Source: Phytophthora colocasiae
Taxonomy: Eukaryota; Oomycota; Peronosporomycetes; Peronosporales; Peronosporaceae
Assembly (NCBI GenBank): GCA_018806915.1
Contig: JAGKQI010000048.1
Coordinates: forward strand, 372,001-436,000
Direction: 5' to 3'
Length of the DNA stretch: 64,000 bases
Part shown: positions 19,640 to 29,513 of the stretch, piece after piece
Layout of the letters: each line of letters starts with the position of its first letter
Position numbering within the stretch: position 1 is the stretch's first letter
The notes under the pieces: generated by a model
Database searches by the model: none
What the model saw: only the letters and a program-made list of their open reading frames with translations
What the model was told of the DNA's origin: nothing
Translations under genes and position numbers: made by a program

Positions 19640-19656
19640 TTCATTCCACCTTTTGC
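19640..19656 (+). promoter_or_regulatory. oomycete initiator plus flanking promoter element, expansin-like gene 3
   Basis: TTCATTCCACCTTTTGC closely fits the combined initiator/flanking element described for oomycete core promoters. It lies about 30 nt before the ATG at 19686, which it supports over the upstream in-frame start. Confidence 0.6.
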
Positions 19657-19685
19657 GCACCAAGAACCAAGTTCGACAACTAATA

Positions 19686-21131
19686 ATGTCGCCAGCTTAC
19701 AGATCTCCACTTCAACTAGCGCTTTGCGTACTTCTATTTGCAATAGTGTCGGCCAATTACGAAGGATATGGCACGGTGTACACGCTCAGCACGCCGTCCA
19801 GCGGCAACTGCAACTTCATGAGCTGGCCGGAAGACGCAACAACCAAGTACGCCGCACTCAACGTCAAGCAATGGGAAGAAACCATGAACTGCGGTCGCTG
19901 TGCCGAGGTCTCATGTACCGACGCGTCGTGCGCCGGCCAGTCGTCCGAGATCGTGTACATCATGGACCAGTGTCCGGGTTGTGAGTACGGAGACTTGGAT
20001 CTGTCTCCGAGTGTGTTCGAGAGTATCACGGGTCAGTCGTACACGAAACTGAGTATCGAGTGGAAGTTCGTGGACTGTCCGGTGTCGAACAACGTGCAGT
20101 ACTGCTTGAAGACCGGCAGCAGTGAGTTTTGGGTGGCGGTGCAACCCGCAAACTTCGTGTCGGGTGTGCAGAGTCTGTCGATCAACGGACAGGAGACATC
20201 GGTGATTGATTCGGCATACTATTTCCTGATCGACGGCAGTGGCGAGAGTGTGGCGGATTTGAGTTCCGTGAGTATTTCACTGACGGGAGTGAACGGCGAG
20301 GTGTTGGAGGAGACGTTGTCGTTGAGTGCTGATGAATGCACCAGTGGCAACTCACAGTTCTCTTCAAGTGGTGGCACTTCTCAATCTACAATTACTTCGA
20401 CGAAATCCTCAACGACGTCTACACCGGCGCCGACAACAGCTCCGCCGACAGTAGCCCCACCAACTGCTACGCCTGTCACAGAGGCTCCAACAACGTCCCC
20501 AACAACGGCAGCCCCAGTGACGACCCCACCCCCAACTACAGCTCCCCCAACAACTGCCCCAGTGACTGTAGCACCAACGATAGCTCCAGTAACGACCTTA
20601 CCACTAACTGAAGAGCCCACTACGTCGTCAATCACTGAAGTACCAACTACAGCCCCAGTTACCGAGATCCCCACTTCGAAACCAGCTACTGCTACACTGC
20701 CTCCAACTCCTACTTCGTCATCAACCCCATCGATTGAATCGTCTGCCAATTCGGCGTCAATTGACCGAGAAACGAGTGCGATAACAGCTTCAACCAAGTC
20801 CACTACCAATTCAACGTCGACGGATGAAGAGCCTGAGAGCGCGTCAGTCTCAACAACACCGACTCCCGTTTCAACGCCTTCAGCTACAGAGACATCCGTT
20901 CAAGAAGAAGCGAGTAGTGGTGGTGGTCTCCACTCGACAGCTGCAATCGTTGGGCTTATTGCCGCCATTTGCGTAGCTATGGGAACTGTTGTTGGCGTGG
21001 CAGTAGTTGTTCACAAGAAACGGAAACTGTTGGAAGAGCAGAAGAACGTGGAGGACCGCGACTCGTTCGCGTCATATGCCAGCGTTCATACCCCAAGATC
21101 CGAGGTTCCTGTGATGCACTCTGCCGTGTAA
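19686..21131 (+). CDS. expansin-like membrane-anchored secreted protein 3
   Basis: 481 residues from the ATG at 19686; an in-frame start at 19593 lies before the initiator-like element. Signal peptide MSPAYRSPLQLALCVLLFAI. Expansin module with conserved cysteines (GNCNFM, CGRCAEVSC, MDQCPGCEYGDLDLSP) and second beta domain (FWVAVQPANF, AYYFLIDGS). A Thr/Pro-rich linker of repeated APTTxPPT-type units follows, then a transmembrane helix (AAIVGLIAAICVAMGTVVGVAVVV) and a basic tail ending in HSAV. The module is closest to genes 1 and 2 in this window, so the three are tandem duplicates. The role inferred is wall loosening, either of host plant wall or of the organism's own cellulose wall, at the cell surface. 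Confidence 0.85.
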   Translation: MSPAYRSPLQLALCVLLFAIVSANYEGYGTVYTLSTPSSGNCNFMSWPEDATTKYAALNVKQWEETMNCGRCAEVSCTDASCAGQSSEIVYIMDQCPGCEYGDLDLSPSVFESITGQSYTKLSIEWKFVDCPVSNNVQYCLKTGSSEFWVAVQPANFVSGVQSLSINGQETSVIDSAYYFLIDGSGESVADLSSVSISLTGVNGEVLEETLSLSADECTSGNSQFSSSGGTSQSTITSTKSSTTSTPAPTTAPPTVAPPTATPVTEAPTTSPTTAAPVTTPPPTTAPPTTAPVTVAPTIAPVTTLPLTEEPTTSSITEVPTTAPVTEIPTSKPATATLPPTPTSSSTPSIESSANSASIDRETSAITASTKSTTNSTSTDEEPESASVSTTPTPVSTPSATETSVQEEASSGGGLHSTAAIVGLIAAICVAMGTVVGVAVVVHKKRKLLEEQKNVEDRDSFASYASVHTPRSEVPVMHSAV

Positions 21132-21577
21132 AAGATAAACTACGCAGTCGAGTATGGCTGTCTATTACCAAGTTCGCTTTGCATACTGTAGTAAATCTTT
21201 AGCTAATGTGATAATTCAAACAAATTGCCAAAGCCTACCTCAGCCCACCACATTGACATTGCCCATAGCAACTTCAACGCTCCTGTACTTTGGTCTTATT
21301 CTTGTCGAACGCAGATCGATCTACTAGATATCGATCACCACGTGGCTACATCCATACTATGGAGAAGGCAACCCACATCGGCTGGTGCATGCAGATGGCT
21401 GTATCTATCATCTGCCGCTGACGTTGATGTCTATCCTTGATGAATTCTGCATTTTCGTTGGAAGAAAGCTCAGCATCAATTGAAGAATGGCACGGGTGAG
21501 GACATTCGTCAGCCATGCAGCTGCTTGCCAGTGCCGAGAGACCATCGCTTTCAACTGCAGCTCTTGCGTGTTCCGAG
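21132..21577. other. intergenic, no gene seen
   Basis: Stretch between expansin-like gene 3 and the small gene at 21615; only short motif-less frames. Confidence 0.45.
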
Positions 21578-21590
21578 TTCACTATTCAAC
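21578..21590 (+). promoter_or_regulatory. initiator-like element of small gene
   Basis: TTCACTATTCAAC lies 25 nt before the ATG at 21615 and resembles the oomycete initiator. Confidence 0.4.
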
Positions 21591-21614
21591 TCTCCACAAG
21601 TCCAACAACCCAAA

Positions 21615-21917
21615 ATGGCTGCCATCGTCCCGATCTCCTGCAACCAGCGCTGGCGTAGTCGTTCCCGTAATGCCAGCACTGACTCGGACTTCCTGGGTCT
21701 CATGCCAGCTTCTCCTTCAATCACTGATGATTTAACCATCGAATTGCACGAAGAAGCTGCGTACGAAGGCGACGATGAAGATAAAGTCGTCGAGCGGGTC
21801 GAGTCTCCGCACACCCTCGTGATGCCTAGAGAATATACCGCTCAAGAACCGGCGTGGCCGATTCAACCAGTGAACACTGCTAAATCCATGGAGAGACGAC
21901 GTGCCAGCGGCTTCTAA
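21615..21917 (+). CDS. small acidic protein of unknown function (100 aa)
   Basis: Begins MAAIVPISCNQRWRSRSRNA and is followed by a Ser/Asp-rich segment (STDSDFLGL), an acidic stretch (ELHEEAAYEGDDEDKVVERVE) and a basic end (KSMERRRASGF). No signal peptide, transmembrane segment or known domain. I chose this ATG over an in-frame one at 21480 because of the initiator-like element between them. It converges on the gene at 22011-24356 with a 93-nt gap. Function unknown. Confidence 0.55.
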   Translation: MAAIVPISCNQRWRSRSRNASTDSDFLGLMPASPSITDDLTIELHEEAAYEGDDEDKVVERVESPHTLVMPREYTAQEPAWPIQPVNTAKSMERRRASGF

Positions 21918-22010
21918 TGCTCCAGGTTATCGACTTCTTTCATGTAAACTAGTGTCGTAGTGTGTACTGAGACGAAGGAAAGTCTCGAGTTAATATCAAC
22001 CATTTTACCA

Positions 22011-24356
22011 TCAATTCTGTCTGGGAAATGCCAGTGTAACAGCTTTCGAGTTGAGGAACTGTAAAGCTCTTTCAACCGCTTGGTCACTACTTTTCTGGGA
22101 GGCTTCGTTGCTGCCTGTATAGCCTTCGAAGGACGTGATACATTGCAACAGTTTGCGTTGAAGCTGTTCTACTTGAACTGCTCTGGGACATAATTCTTTC
22201 CCTTCTGCAACGTCATGAAGGTGCATAAGCTGATGTTCCACGATGCTTAGACTGACCAACTGCATGCGCTCGAAAACTGGGAGGAAAAAGACGCTGGAGA
22301 GTAACGAACGGCGATGGTTTGTGCGTGCTTTTCCCTCAGTGACGAGTTGTTGGAGTGATTCAATACGAGAGCGAAAAGTTTCGAGTGAGCGCTTACAGCA
22401 CGAAATAATCTCCATCATACAAGAAGCCACACTGAGTCCATCCACGTCGCTCAATGCCAACAGTTTCCGTTCCATTGACGTTTCCAGGAGCTGCAACGAG
22501 GAGGTTTTAACTTGTTTCAGCTCCAAAAAGATACTGGGCCTCGGATCTTGATGGTTCGTCTGAAAATCATGTCGGATTCGAGCTTCGAGGTCGGATAATT
22601 GATCGTTGAGCTGCCCGACCAAGTAAGCGAAGCTTTTTTTCTTCTTGGCTGTTGCTTCAGTACATTTCCGAGTTAGAGCAGCTTGAAATTCTCCTATCCG
22701 ATCGCTTTTTTCCACCAACGTGAAAATGGCACCGTCGCTGGTTTTAACGGCTTCAAATTCAATCCGCGTTAGATCGGAGGGCTCAGAAGAGAGCTCTTCC
22801 AGACGATACGTCGTCCAAAGCGAGGTAAAACCCGAGAATTCCAACGCCACGCTGTGAGTTCTACTCAAAGCTCGATGTAGACGGTAGAACGGGTGAAACG
22901 AGCATGTCGTACTAGATCTGAATGAATCCAGACACTGTCGGACTGGCGAAGACAGCAACAACTTGTGTTCTACTCCTGTTTGCTCTACGCTTGTTTCACA
23001 AAGTAGTACGAGAGCCTCAAACAGCAGTCGTGTAGCCACAGAAACCTTCTTTTCATCACCTCCGTTCGATAAAAAACTGGATAAATCCGCTTCCCCGTGA
23101 CAAAACTTCGCACGAAGGTTAGGTCCACTGGACATCATGAACAGATCCAGTAGAACCGCTAAAGACGCGAAAGGAAGAGTTTCATACAGAGAATTTCCCA
23201 CAGATTCCAACGCCATATCCTTCTTCTCATCATCTTTTAAATCCAGTAGAACAGCAGGATGTAGCAGTACTTGGTGTTTGTCCTTCTGGCCAAAACCATC
23301 CAACGTAGAGTAATACGCGTCAATTTGGGCCAAACCGTAAGCACTCGATAATTTAGCTCGTTTCTGGTTAACACGGAGGAATTCGAGACGTAGAGCGTGC
23401 TCAAGTACCGGAAACACTGCGAAAAGGAACCACAATTCGTCTCCCCGCTCTACAAGGGCCTCAATAGCTCTTTGTAGTAAATTCGATCTCCCAAAAGGAA
23501 TAATCGACGCACTTGTCCACTTGCGAACAGCTTTTTCTCTCGAAGCTGAAGATTCCGTTCGAAGTGTAGCTACAAGATCTTTAGCGTATTCTTTATCTTC
23601 TTTCTGGATAATAAATTTATCGTCAAAGTTGCCGATACGAAAGAGTTCCATCTCCTCAATTTCCTTATGGAAATATCTTGGTAGCGCCATGATGAGCAGC
23701 AGTGTCAGACTTCCGAAACACTTTGGGAACTCAGCAGGAGTGAGAAATCCATGCCAGACCAAATTCCGCAGATTTAATCCAGACGGCAGAAATAAAATCT
23801 TGAGTAAACGAAGCAAACCCGTCGGTAACAAGGCTGTTAACGTGTCTGAATGGAGCAAGTCTCTCAAAATTAAATTCTTCTTCCGAGACTTGGTCGAACC
23901 TCCCAATAGTAATCTTTGATTGTGTAAGTCGTACAGTGCCTTCTCCAGAATCGTAACGCCAACAGTAAAACCCAGAAAATATTCTCCACACTCGACACTC
24001 AACATGCACTTGATTTTTTTCAACGAATCGGCATGAGATAAGACCTCCCATTTGGAATTTCCACTTTCCAGGCCCAATGTAAACCCCTCATGAGTGATAA
24101 ATCGTTCAGCTTCAATTGCTAATGTCCACACCGCATCAATTTCCTTGGCAATAACTTTGTCGTTATCTTCGACCTGATTCCACCACAAATTCCAGTCCAA
24201 AGTCACGATTCCATTCGCGTCAATGCAGAATTCTGGTATACTCCCATGTAGCAAGGAACGCGTAGATGAAGGAAGTGTCCAGAAGGAGTAGAGTGCATTG
24301 TGCACAGGGAACGACAAGGACGGCCGGAATGAGGGCGTCATTACCATACATCGCAT
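22011..24356 (-). CDS. ERMARD/DUF4209-like large protein
   Basis: 781 residues as read from the ATG at 24356. About residues 160-230 contain a leucine-rich stretch ending in [11 protein letters not shown]; this RN-x3-HG motif is the signature I associate with DUF4209, found in ERMARD (ER membrane-associated RNA degradation) proteins. A second, similar motif ([13 protein letters not shown]) lies near residue 410. The C-terminal half is helical with coiled-coil character. An in-frame TGA lies immediately upstream of the start, so 24356 is either the true start or the first Met of an exon; a minus-strand frame from 24546 (MNSSVPPASELAIMDQS) could be an earlier exon. No base-level damage seen. 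Function in oomycetes is unknown. Confidence 0.65.
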   Translation of the reverse strand: MRCMVMTPSFRPSLSFPVHNALYSFWTLPSSTRSLLHGSIPEFCIDANGIVTLDWNLWWNQVEDNDKVIAKEIDAVWTLAIEAERFITHEGFTLGLESGNSKWEVLSHADSLKKIKCMLSVECGEYFLGFTVGVTILEKALYDLHNQRLLLGGSTKSRKKNLILRDLLHSDTLTALLPTGLLRLLKILFLPSGLNLRNLVWHGFLTPAEFPKCFGSLTLLLIMALPRYFHKEIEEMELFRIGNFDDKFIIQKEDKEYAKDLVATLRTESSASREKAVRKWTSASIIPFGRSNLLQRAIEALVERGDELWFLFAVFPVLEHALRLEFLRVNQKRAKLSSAYGLAQIDAYYSTLDGFGQKDKHQVLLHPAVLLDLKDDEKKDMALESVGNSLYETLPFASLAVLLDLFMMSSGPNLRAKFCHGEADLSSFLSNGGDEKKVSVATRLLFEALVLLCETSVEQTGVEHKLLLSSPVRQCLDSFRSSTTCSFHPFYRLHRALSRTHSVALEFSGFTSLWTTYRLEELSSEPSDLTRIEFEAVKTSDGAIFTLVEKSDRIGEFQAALTRKCTEATAKKKKSFAYLVGQLNDQLSDLEARIRHDFQTNHQDPRPSIFLELKQVKTSSLQLLETSMERKLLALSDVDGLSVASCMMEIISCCKRSLETFRSRIESLQQLVTEGKARTNHRRSLLSSVFFLPVFERMQLVSLSIVEHQLMHLHDVAEGKELCPRAVQVEQLQRKLLQCITSFEGYTGSNEASQKSSDQAVERALQFLNSKAVTLAFPRQN

Positions 24357-24550
24357 TTTGTCTCAATTTGAAGTAACGAACTGAAGTAACATTAATATTG
24401 GGGGGGGGCAATATTGTATGCCTTTTTGGACGATTTTCTCGATGAGCTGGCTGGTCACGAGGTGGCGGAGGCCAGTGAGCTTTAGAAAAGCATAAGGACT
24501 GGTCCATTATCGCGAGTTCTGATGCTGGTGGAACGGAGCTGTTCAATGCA
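24357..24550. other. 5' region of the ERMARD-like gene with G9 tract
   Basis: A run of nine G at 24400-24408 is flanked by AATATTG and CAATATT, a small palindrome around a homopolymer. Homopolymer length errors here could affect gene models. Confidence 0.4.
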
Positions 24551-24803
24551 ATGCTGACCGAACTTGACGAGCAGTACGCCCAAACAGAGGCGGTTTTTAA
24601 GGGCTTGGAGTTTATTCCAGCGAGTTCCAGCTATAAGCTTACGCGAAAGTGGCAGGAAGGTGTCTTGTATCTGATCGGATTGAATTCCCGTACGGCATGG
24701 AGCATATCGCTAACGTTGCATCAATGGTTATGATGAACGATCCACAAGTTAATTCGGAAAAGCTCCAGATATCAGGAAAGAATTACAGCGAAATACCAGT
24801 TTA
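24551..24803 (+). pseudogene. truncated M96-like/bZIP-associated protein remnant
   Basis: Two overlapping frames give MLTELDEQYAQTEAVFKGLE ... YKLTRKWQEGVLYL and then, one base out of register, YGMEHIANVASMVMMNDPQ. The core TRKW-Q-GV-YL recurs in the pseudogene at 28876-34173 (RYDLTRKWQNGVQYL), so both belong to one family. Oomycetes have many related genes (M96 mating-specific and bZIP-linked types). It breaks off at LINE-derived sequence. Confidence 0.45.
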
Positions 24804-25296
24804 ATCTTTGGAGACCTGATCGTCGGGAAGCACAAAATTGTGTTCGGGATGGTTGCGATTCCATTGAAACGCTGGAACATCGCTTTCTCTGTCCAAGGCT
24901 AGCACAAATGTGGCGAATACTACATATAGAGTACGCGTGGCATTTCGAAGCACACTGGCTGCTCTTCCCGTCCAACAGTGATATTGCCAGAGGCTGGAGA
25001 GAAGATCACGAGATCTTGTTGATACTGTGAAAATACACACTGCGATAGTGTTCCACGCAACGTGGAGACTGCGCAATGACATTTACTTCGGCAAAACACA
25101 AGCGGTGGCGCCAAGTATCCTGAACATACAGGCTTCCTTTATCATTTCTTGTTTCGACACTCATCCGATTGGAACATTGACGGCGAAGGTACGCGTTTGG
25201 GTTATGAGCCTGAAAGTACCGAATTGCTTCCAAATCTTTGAAGACAACGCATATGGATCCCGCGAAGTTAGACTTGATACAAATTTAGTAGCATAG
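24797..25296 (+). mobile_element. non-LTR retrotransposon (LINE) 3'-end remnant
   Basis: The frame has a Cys-His motif typical of the zinc-finger region after a LINE reverse transcriptase (NCVRDGCDSIETLEHRFLC), then LAQMWRILH. A stop and frameshift follow near 25015-25027, and then FHATWRLRNDIYFGKT. That last motif is repeated in the minus-strand insertion at 25867-26426 (FHATWRLRDEIHFRET), so both come from one LINE family. No RT core remains. Confidence 0.65.
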
Positions 25297-25379
25297 GTCT
25301 GCAAGACGACTGTCCGCTCAAAGTTAATCAACTACTTTCTTCTTCTTACGGATTTCGTGTGCTGTCACGGTTGAAATTA

Positions 25380-26875
25380 TCAGTCATGTGGATTTACAAG
25401 TTGACAGATCACTTTCGGCAGTGAACGACGGATATTATCCTGTAGAATCGACACCAATCTCTCCGTCAAATTCGGTACACCCCACAAGTGACTTGGCAAA
25501 CGCCAGAACTCGTGTTGACTGAAGAACGTCGTCTCGTTCACCAGTCCCTTCTCGATACTCGTCCCCTTGGTCAATTCACGTTGACTATGACACTTGACTG
25601 CATGATACCCTAGATGCATCTTCTTCTTCCTGTTCAACAGCAGCTCATGCACTGCTAATCGTTCGAGTGCCATTCGGATCAGCTTGTTGCGCTGCCTGCA
25701 AGATCTCCGTGTTGTGCATGTCCACATTGGCTGGTACAACAGCGATGATCACAGTGCGTTCCTGCTGCATGTAGCGATCCACCATCTGCCGAACTCTCGG
25801 AATGATGTTTTGATCCTCGTGTTCCCCCACAGTACGAACCAGCCCAGGTAGATCTGTAAGCGTGAGAAGAAGAAATTAGTTGATAAACAGTTATCGGACT
25901 TCTCGTTTTGCTAACTACTAGTAGTAAGACTTAAGATATCAAAACTGGAAATCACTTGACCATTACGTACGAGGAATCCATTCGATGTTCAGGAGGGGGT
26001 AAAACTTTAGCCGTTGGGGGTTCGAAACCAAGTTGTCGAAGGACTTCGACGACTACGGCCTCATCAACACCAATCTTTTCCGCATGAGAGTAGATGAATT
26101 GACAATGTCTGCGGAAGGAACGTAGCACCGCTTGTGTGCTTGGTTTCTCAACTCGAGTTTCACGAAAGTGTATCTCATCTCGGAGTCTCCACGTTGCGTG
26201 AAAAAAAAAATTGCAGTATGAACGCGCCAAAGAACGAGGAGAGTCTTGTGTCTCTGTCTCCATTACAGCTTAAGATCGCTCGATTTCGCAAATAGCAGTA
26301 GCCGCCAATCTAATGCCACAGAAAAAAATTCACTCCAATATTGGTTGTAGACCATCATAAATCTCACAAAAGAATTTAAAAGCTGTCGGCCATCTGAAGC
26401 CGTCACTTAGGAAATCCGTCAGGCATTAGATCTGTAAGCGTGAGGTTGGGTAGCTCCGGTCCGCACATCTCGATCACAATCTGATCGTCACTGAACTGAC
26501 CTTGTTTGTGAGCTTCGTGATGGCATCTGGGACGTCTTCCAGTCGATTCAAGTCCTCCTTCTCCTCACCTTCATCGATTGAATCGCCATTCGAACAAGTC
26601 GAACATTACCACGGAAATTGTCGGCGCGGGTGAGAACAAGTTAGTCAATTGGTCGTTGGACGGCAAGGAAACACCAGACAACGCTGACAGGAGGGACGAT
26701 TTGCCACTGAAAGTGTCGCCCATGACCTCGATGTACTGGCCGAGGCCAATGTCGCGTAACTTGTCGATTTGCTTTCGCTCTTCTTGAGCCTTGATATTGG
26801 CAAACAATCCGCTCTTAGCCTTGGTCAAATTGTTGAAGGAGCTGAAGAAAAGGAACCGCTCAATCTCAATCAATC
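25380..26875 (-). pseudogene. dynamin-like GTPase pseudogene interrupted by a LINE
   Basis: Minus-strand pieces give a dynamin-family GTPase: P-loop GDTFSGKSSLLSALSG after KQIDKLRDIGLGQYIE (26.7 kb), fragments toward PNLTLTDL (26.4 kb), then after the insertion PGLVRTVGEHEDQNI, VIIAVVPANVD and LLLNRKKKMHLGYHAVK ... LWGVPNLTERLV. Frameshifts occur after SNDQLT. The segment that should carry the TKxD guanine-recognition motif is deleted between NGTRTI and AVHELLL. It cannot encode a working GTPase. Family members deform membranes or act as large Mx-like GTPases. Confidence 0.78.
25867..26426 (-). mobile_element. 5'-truncated LINE insertion with 18-bp target duplication
   Basis: The sequence TAGATCTGTAAGCGTGAG occurs at 25849-25866 and again at 26427-26444, flanking 560 bp that interrupt the dynamin frame in its LTLTDL motif. 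The insert encodes on the minus strand the tail of a LINE protein (FHATWRLRDEIHFRET...). Long target duplication plus 5' truncation is the signature of target-primed reverse transcription. Confidence 0.82.
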
Positions 26876-27298
26876 CGTCAACTTGCTTAGTTTTTTATGC
26901 GTCGAGTCAACGTCTAAAGTGCAGGCAAGAACACTTCCACACTCTTTATGACGCCGTCATCGCAAACCAGCTCATGAGTTCTTGTTCCACGATCAGCATC
27001 TCATTTCGAGGACAAGAATCATCTGGCACTCGTTTCGGCTTTGGAGCTGTTCTCCCTCCAAGACGAATACGATCTTTCACTTGAGCAAAAGACTTTCGAA
27101 TCCTTGCCTGAAGATCAGCCGGTGTAGAGGGGTTAATGGAATCGCCCTCTCTCGGATATGGAAGTTAAAGGTGACAAAGAGCAGATAGCCATAACGACTG
27201 TCATACTCAACCTCCACTTCCCCTCACGTACTTGGATTTATCCCACACCACATTGAGACGATGGAGCTGTTGCAGTTGCATTAAATTGGCCGTTTGCC
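26876..27298 (-). other. broken coding sequence between CRN remnant and dynamin pseudogene
   Basis: Minus-strand frames read like degenerate exons: VEVEYDSRYGYLLFVTFNF and, in another frame, DLQARIRKSFAQVKDRIRL ... NEMLIVEQELMSWFAM. These may be the C-terminal part of the CRN-like gene or the start of the dynamin-like one. No domain recognised. Confidence 0.35.
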
Positions 27299-27581
27299 TT
27301 ACCATCTTGCTTCGGAAACCACCACCAGTACGTTCACAGGGCCTCTACCTTCTGCTTCTGCTTCTTCATCCACTCCGCCGACATCCTGATCCGACAACCC
27401 CACACACCGTAGCCTCGCTCGCGCTGCACCCAACAGCTTTAAGCCAATGGAGTCACTCACACCGTTCTTCACATCTGCCTCCGTCAGCCGTCCTTCTTCG
27501 CCAGGAAGAGCGCGTCTCAGCGATGTCCACCGAGAACGCGCTGCCCGCCGCATTAACGACCGCACAGAAAAGCTTCACCAT
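27299..27581 (-). pseudogene. Crinkler (CRN) N-terminal remnant, left arm
   Basis: From the ATG at 27581 the minus strand starts with MVKLFCAVV and GSAFSVDIAET, the N-terminal translocation region of CRN effectors. It then jumps, by a deletion, to the later part of the same domain (LTEADVKNGVSD, GLKLLGAARARLR) and ends in VNVLVVVSE, a variant of the HVLVVxP motif that closes CRN headers. The deletion shifts the frame, and a further 7 bp are missing compared with the right arm, so it is broken. CRN proteins are host-directed effectors with variable C-termini. Confidence 0.75.
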
Positions 27582-28060
27582 CTTACGCGGTTCGACGTCG
27601 TTAGGTGCTTGGAGACGTTGCGTCTTGGATTGTTGGGAACTTGTTGAAACGCAGGCGGTTGCAGACGTTGCCGCGGGAAGGAACTCAAACGGACGCGTAG
27701 CAGTTAGAAAACCAACAAAAGGCAGTTAGGAAACTGCGGCACGACGCTTTCATTTTGCCCAAGTGGGCTTGCATAAATTCATCAGTCCTACTTTACTTAC
27801 CTCGAGCTCAAGTCAATCATCAGAACTTGTGGCCGTCGACGGCTCTTGACGAGACGGCTTTGGAGCTCTCCGGACCCTTTGAGGCCCAGCAGCCGAGCTC
27901 TGTTTCTTCTTTTTGTTCACAGGAACACGTATCGGACCGGAAAACAATGAAGACGGCTGCACGTTGTCGTCGCTGAACGTCGATTTTTTATTGGAGGTTG
28001 GTAATCCATTAGCCGAGCAGCTTTTGCAGAAGGGTTAACGTTGACATTCTTCTGCGTTGA
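27404..28060. repeat. left arm of large inverted repeat
   Basis: The reverse complement of 28272-28754, near-identical apart from a 178-bp insertion (27645-27822), a 7-bp deletion and single-base or homopolymer differences. The spacer between arms is 211 bp (28061-28271). Confidence 0.85.
27645..27822. mobile_element. 178-bp insertion flanked by 8-bp repeats
   Basis: GAACTTGT occurs at 27637-27644 and 27823-27830, flanking sequence absent from the right arm of the inverted repeat. An 8-bp duplication fits a hAT-like MITE, but terminal repeats are minimal (TGA/TCA). Alternatively the right arm lost this segment between short direct repeats. Confidence 0.45.
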
Positions 28061-28271
28061 AATACAGAGCGTTGGAGAGAGAATTGAATGGAGAAGACGA
28101 TTATATAGACAACTGTACTTGTAGAGTTCAGCAGCGCTGCAGTCTCCTGCGTCTGGTAAATGGTTTTGAGGTGGTGGTGAAGCTGGAATGTTTCCGAGTG
28201 AGCAGATAGTGTGATAGGCATCATGCTGCCAGTCCTCGACCATTACTTGGTTCGCTCGCTCTCTTGGACCG

Positions 28272-28754
28272 ATCAACGCAGAAGAATGTCAACGTTAACC
28301 CTTCTGCAAAAGCTGCTCGGCTAATGGATTACCAACCTCCAATAAAAAAATCGACGTTCAGCGACGACAACGTGCAGCCGTCTTCATTGTTTTCCGGTCC
28401 GATACGTGTTCCTGTGAACAAAAAGAAGAAACAGAGCTCGGCTGCTGGGCCTCAAAGGGTCCGGAGAGCTCCAAAGCCGTCTCGCCAAGAGCCGTCGACG
28501 GCCACAAGTTCCCAACAATCCAAGACGCAACGTCTCCAAGCACCTAACGACGTCGAACCGCGAAAGATGGTGAAGCTTTTCTGTGCGGTCGTTAATGCGG
28601 CGGGCAGCGCGTTCTCGGTGGACATCGCTGAGACGCGCTCTTCCTGGCGAAGAAGGACGGCGCGTGGCTGACGGAGGCAGATGTGAAGAACGGTGTGAGT
28701 GACTCCACTGGCTTAAAGCTGTTGGGTGCGGCGCGAGCGAGGCTACGGCGTGTA
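28272..28754. repeat. right arm of large inverted repeat
   Basis: Pairs with 27404-28060. It begins TCAACGCAGAAGAATG at 28272 and runs through the CRN remnant to about 28754. Confidence 0.85.
28324..28754 (+). pseudogene. Crinkler (CRN) N-terminal remnant with upstream fused segment, right arm
   Basis: From 28324 a frame (MDYQPPIKKSTFSDD..., Lys/Ser-rich, ending DVEPRK) runs directly into the CRN start MVKLFCAVVNAAGSAF at 28567, an 81-codon extension not usual for CRN genes. At about 28632 a deletion joins DIAET to the later CRN block (FLAKKDGAWLTEADVKNG ... LLGAARARLRR) in a different frame, so the frame stops early. The homology ends near 28754. The left arm shares the same internal deletion, so the deletion predates the inverted duplication. 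Confidence 0.72.
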
Positions 28755-29251
28755 TGGTACGAGTACCACTGATTTTCAGCAGGCGCGGACGAGGTGCTTT
28801 GCCTCTTTTAACGACAGTAGCGACGTCTCCTGACCCACCAGGTATCAAGATGGAAGTCATACAGCCTGCTGAAGAATTACAGCAATATCCCACGATACAA
28901 CTTGGAACGCGTGCATCAAACGCTATGACCTCACGAGAAAGTGGCAGAACGGCGTTCAGTATCTGGACAGCGCCGATCGGATGGAGTACCCGTGCAATTT
29001 CGAGCAGACCGCAAGTGCGATGACGATCCTCTTGACTTCGGAAGGGAATGCAGAGTATGTCCAGACTCAGGAGATGGAGGAAACGATGAAGTTCAAATAT
29101 CACGTGAAATACCAGTTTGAACCGGATCAATTCGCCACTGTATGTTGTCGTTACGGCGCCGCGAGATAATATCAGGAAAAGGATCGAGTTGTGTTCGTCT
29201 GGAGGTGCTTCATTGAAGGACGTGGGGAAATCGAGGGGTTCAACTCGAATG

Positions 29252-29500
29252 TGTTGGTATTGAGCTTGTGGTGTTGGTGGCAAATGCCGAAGTGAGTAGA
29301 TTAAAGTTAACAAAACCTGTTCTACTCGTCCTGTCCTCCTAGTAGCTCCACCTTGTTGTGTCCTTATTGTCGCTCGAACTTAGCCGAGTGTCCTCACACG
29401 CCGACCACCCAAGTAAGGTTCCTCTTCTTTAGCCAATAGGAGAGCGGTTCCGTTGAACCGTTCCAGTGAACCGTGCATGAGACGGTGCACCGGTCCAACA
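29252..29500 (-). repeat. Copia-B 3' LTR (left)
   Basis: 249 bp, same as 33652-33900; the reverse-strand element ends here. Confidence 0.93.
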
Positions 29501-29513
29501 CTCCCACTCACCG

